A DNA stretch of 64,000 bases from Myxococcales bacterium. GTDB lineage: Bacteria > Myxococcota_A > Polyangia > Polyangiales > Ga0077539. This document shows positions 63,060 through 64,000 of the stretch, in pieces. The stretch covers positions 1-64,000 of the forward strand of contig JAUSAZ010000149.1 of NCBI GenBank assembly GCA_030652255.1, written 5' to 3'. The position numbers and the translations under genes are program-made. Numbering within the stretch: the stretch's first letter is position 1; every line of letters starts with the position of its first letter. Below the pieces are notes generated by a model. The model did no database searches and had not been told where the DNA came from. It saw only the letters and a program-made list of their open reading frames with translations.

Positions 63060-64000
63060 GTGAGCGTCACGACCGCAGTCTTGCGCCTGACCGTGGAGGG
63101 CGGCAGCGCCGTCACGTCCGAGGTCCGCAAGGCGACGACCGACCTCAAGGCGGCGCAGAAGGACATCGAGAAGGCCTCCGTCGAGGCCGTCGCGCGCATC
63201 GAGGCGGCCCAGAAGGCCGCGAGCGAGCGGGCTCGCGGGCGGCGCAAGCGCGATGCCGTCGAGACCGTTCGCGACACCACCCAGACCGTCAACCAGCAGG
63301 GCGGCATCTACCGCCAGGGGGCGGCGACCGTCGTCCGGACGGAGCAGCTCGTCACCCGCGCGAAGCTCCGCGAGCTCGCGCGGCAGGGCGACGCCCAGAA
63401 GGCCTGGGTCGCGCTCTACGTCGACGCCCACAAGCGCGCCACCGCGGCCTTCGAGGCCGAGGTCGGCAAGCGCGGCTCCCTGTCGACCCGCGAGCAGCGG
63501 CAGATCGAGAGCGTGGCGCTCACCATGGTCGCCGCGCACGAGCGGTCCGAGCGTCGCCGCACGGCCGCGACCGAGCGGGAGGGCGAGCGTCGTCGTCGGG
63601 CCCGCGGCCGCGAGGCCGAGGCCTTCGTGCGCGGAGCCCCCGCCGCCGGGGGGCGCGCGGCGCTGGCGGGCGCCGAGGTTTTCGCGAACTACGGCGACGA
63701 CCTGCGCGCGCGACGTCAGGCCCGCGAAGGCGTCGACCAGCGCGCCATGCAGATCGCCGCCGGCGACATCGGCGACGCCGACAGCGCAGGAGCCCTGGTC
63801 TCGGCGACGCGGCGCGTCTCGGGCGAGACGGGCCTCGACCCCCAGGGCGTCATCGACGCGATCGGGCAGGCGCAGGCCAACTTCTCCAACCTCGCGACCG
63901 CGGCCGATCGGGGCACCTACCTGAACGAGGTGCTCCCGATGCTCGGCCGCGCGGCCGTGGCCACGGGCAGTTCGCTCACCGACATGGTGCAGGCCGCGGG
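63060..64000 (+). CDS. Tape measure protein, 5' part (partial)
   Basis: GTG start after TAG CTGAACCGCC; open to the window end (313 residues). Long helices: VRKATTDLKAAQKDIEKASVEAVARIEAAQKAASERARGRR and ATEREGERRRRARGREAEAF, then GGRAALAGAEVF, ASAGALVSATRRVSGETGLDPQGVIDAIGQAQANFSNLATAADRGTYLNEVLPML. Position directly behind the chaperone pair and helix-rich content fit a tape measure protein that sets tail length. C-terminal part is outside the window. Confidence 0.8.
   Translation, partial: MSVTTAVLRLTVEGGSAVTSEVRKATTDLKAAQKDIEKASVEAVARIEAAQKAASERARGRRKRDAVETVRDTTQTVNQQGGIYRQGAATVVRTEQLVTRAKLRELARQGDAQKAWVALYVDAHKRATAAFEAEVGKRGSLSTREQRQIESVALTMVAAHERSERRRTAATEREGERRRRARGREAEAFVRGAPAAGGRAALAGAEVFANYGDDLRARRQAREGVDQRAMQIAAGDIGDADSAGALVSATRRVSGETGLDPQGVIDAIGQAQANFSNLATAADRGTYLNEVLPMLGRAAVATGSSLTDMVQAA

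Larger units (their letters stand above)
24156..64000. mobile_element. Temperate Mu-like myophage prophage (left ~40 kb)
   Basis: From the 3' end of tRNA-Glu onward the genes form a dense phage genome: serine recombinase, leftward early recombination genes, a repressor switch, rightward replication genes and a head-tail module, with ATGA/GTGA/TGATG overlaps almost everywhere. The left boundary (attL) lies in the recombinase 3' end/tRNA T-arm region; the right boundary is not reached. Structural genes follow the Mu order but no Mu transposase is present. G+C is as high as in the host, so it is well adapted to this lineage. All key frames are intact, so it may be active. Confidence 0.94.

Noticed and set aside
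50722-64000. True transposing Mu-type phage
   Set aside because: No MuA/MuB-like genes in the element so far and a serine recombinase sits at a tRNA border.

Overview
The window is about 70% G+C and has two parts. Positions 1-24,102 look like chromosome of a Myxococcota (deltaproteobacterial) bacterium. The clues are a TonB/AgmX-like CXXC-free envelope protein with a Pro-rich linker, a double-FHA membrane protein with a long Pro/Ala linker, an ihfA-merR pair beside rpmI-rplT, a collagen-repeat secreted protein, NtrY-like kinase and GTG-rich starts. The assignment comes from gene content and composition only; no species is claimed.

Host region: envelope and secreted proteins (149-4490), a spinster-type MFS carrier overlapping a GPAT-like acyltransferase (4543-7094, possibly lysophospholipid uptake and re-acylation), a large inverted repeat (7133-7284), class I fructose-bisphosphate aldolase, collagen-like and TPR proteins, a leftward block (enoyl-CoA hydratase, RimK-like ligase, MerR regulator, IHF-alpha, L20, L35, FHA protein), then a rightward block with a bacterial poly(ADP-ribose) polymerase, an orphan histidine kinase and aspartyl-tRNA synthetase, and finally two lipoproteins, a CinA/MoaB-fold protein and tRNA-Gln(CTG) plus tRNA-Glu(CTC).

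From the 3' end of tRNA-Glu to the end of the window lies the left ~40 kb of an integrated temperate phage; its right end is outside. A large serine recombinase sits against the tRNA and its reading frame ends inside it. Leftward early genes (35,395 to 24,156) include a ParB-like protein, a RecT-type annealing protein, a Cas4-like nuclease and a 37-residue peptide with an SSB-like acidic tail. A lysogeny switch follows: an XRE repressor, two HExxH (ImmA/IrrE-type) peptidase genes and a membrane protein transcribed left, an XRE/Cro-like gene transcribed right. The two early promoters share a 36-bp sequence containing GTAA-N6-TTAC. The rightward operon runs through tiny membrane proteins, a DEAD/DEAH helicase with a zinc ribbon, a VRR-NUC-like nuclease and a ~1,090-residue primase/helicase-like protein. 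Near the 3' end of that last gene are repeats that look like a replication origin. The final block (50,722 to the end) is a contractile-tail, Mu-like virion module: small and large terminase, DUF935 portal, I-type protease/scaffold, capsid, head-tail connectors, sheath, tube, chaperone and the start of the tape measure gene. No Mu transposase is present, so the element combines Mu-type structural genes with site-specific integration.

Most promising for novelty: (1) the putative origin inside the primase/helicase gene, together with an identical 11-residue C-terminal motif (RARRIDLAALL) in the two replication enzymes; (2) the shared operator-promoter sequence with a twin-peptidase lysogeny module; (3) the SSB-tail mini-peptide next to the RecT/nuclease pair; (4) the serine recombinase frame running into tRNA-Glu; (5) the host WGR-PARP.
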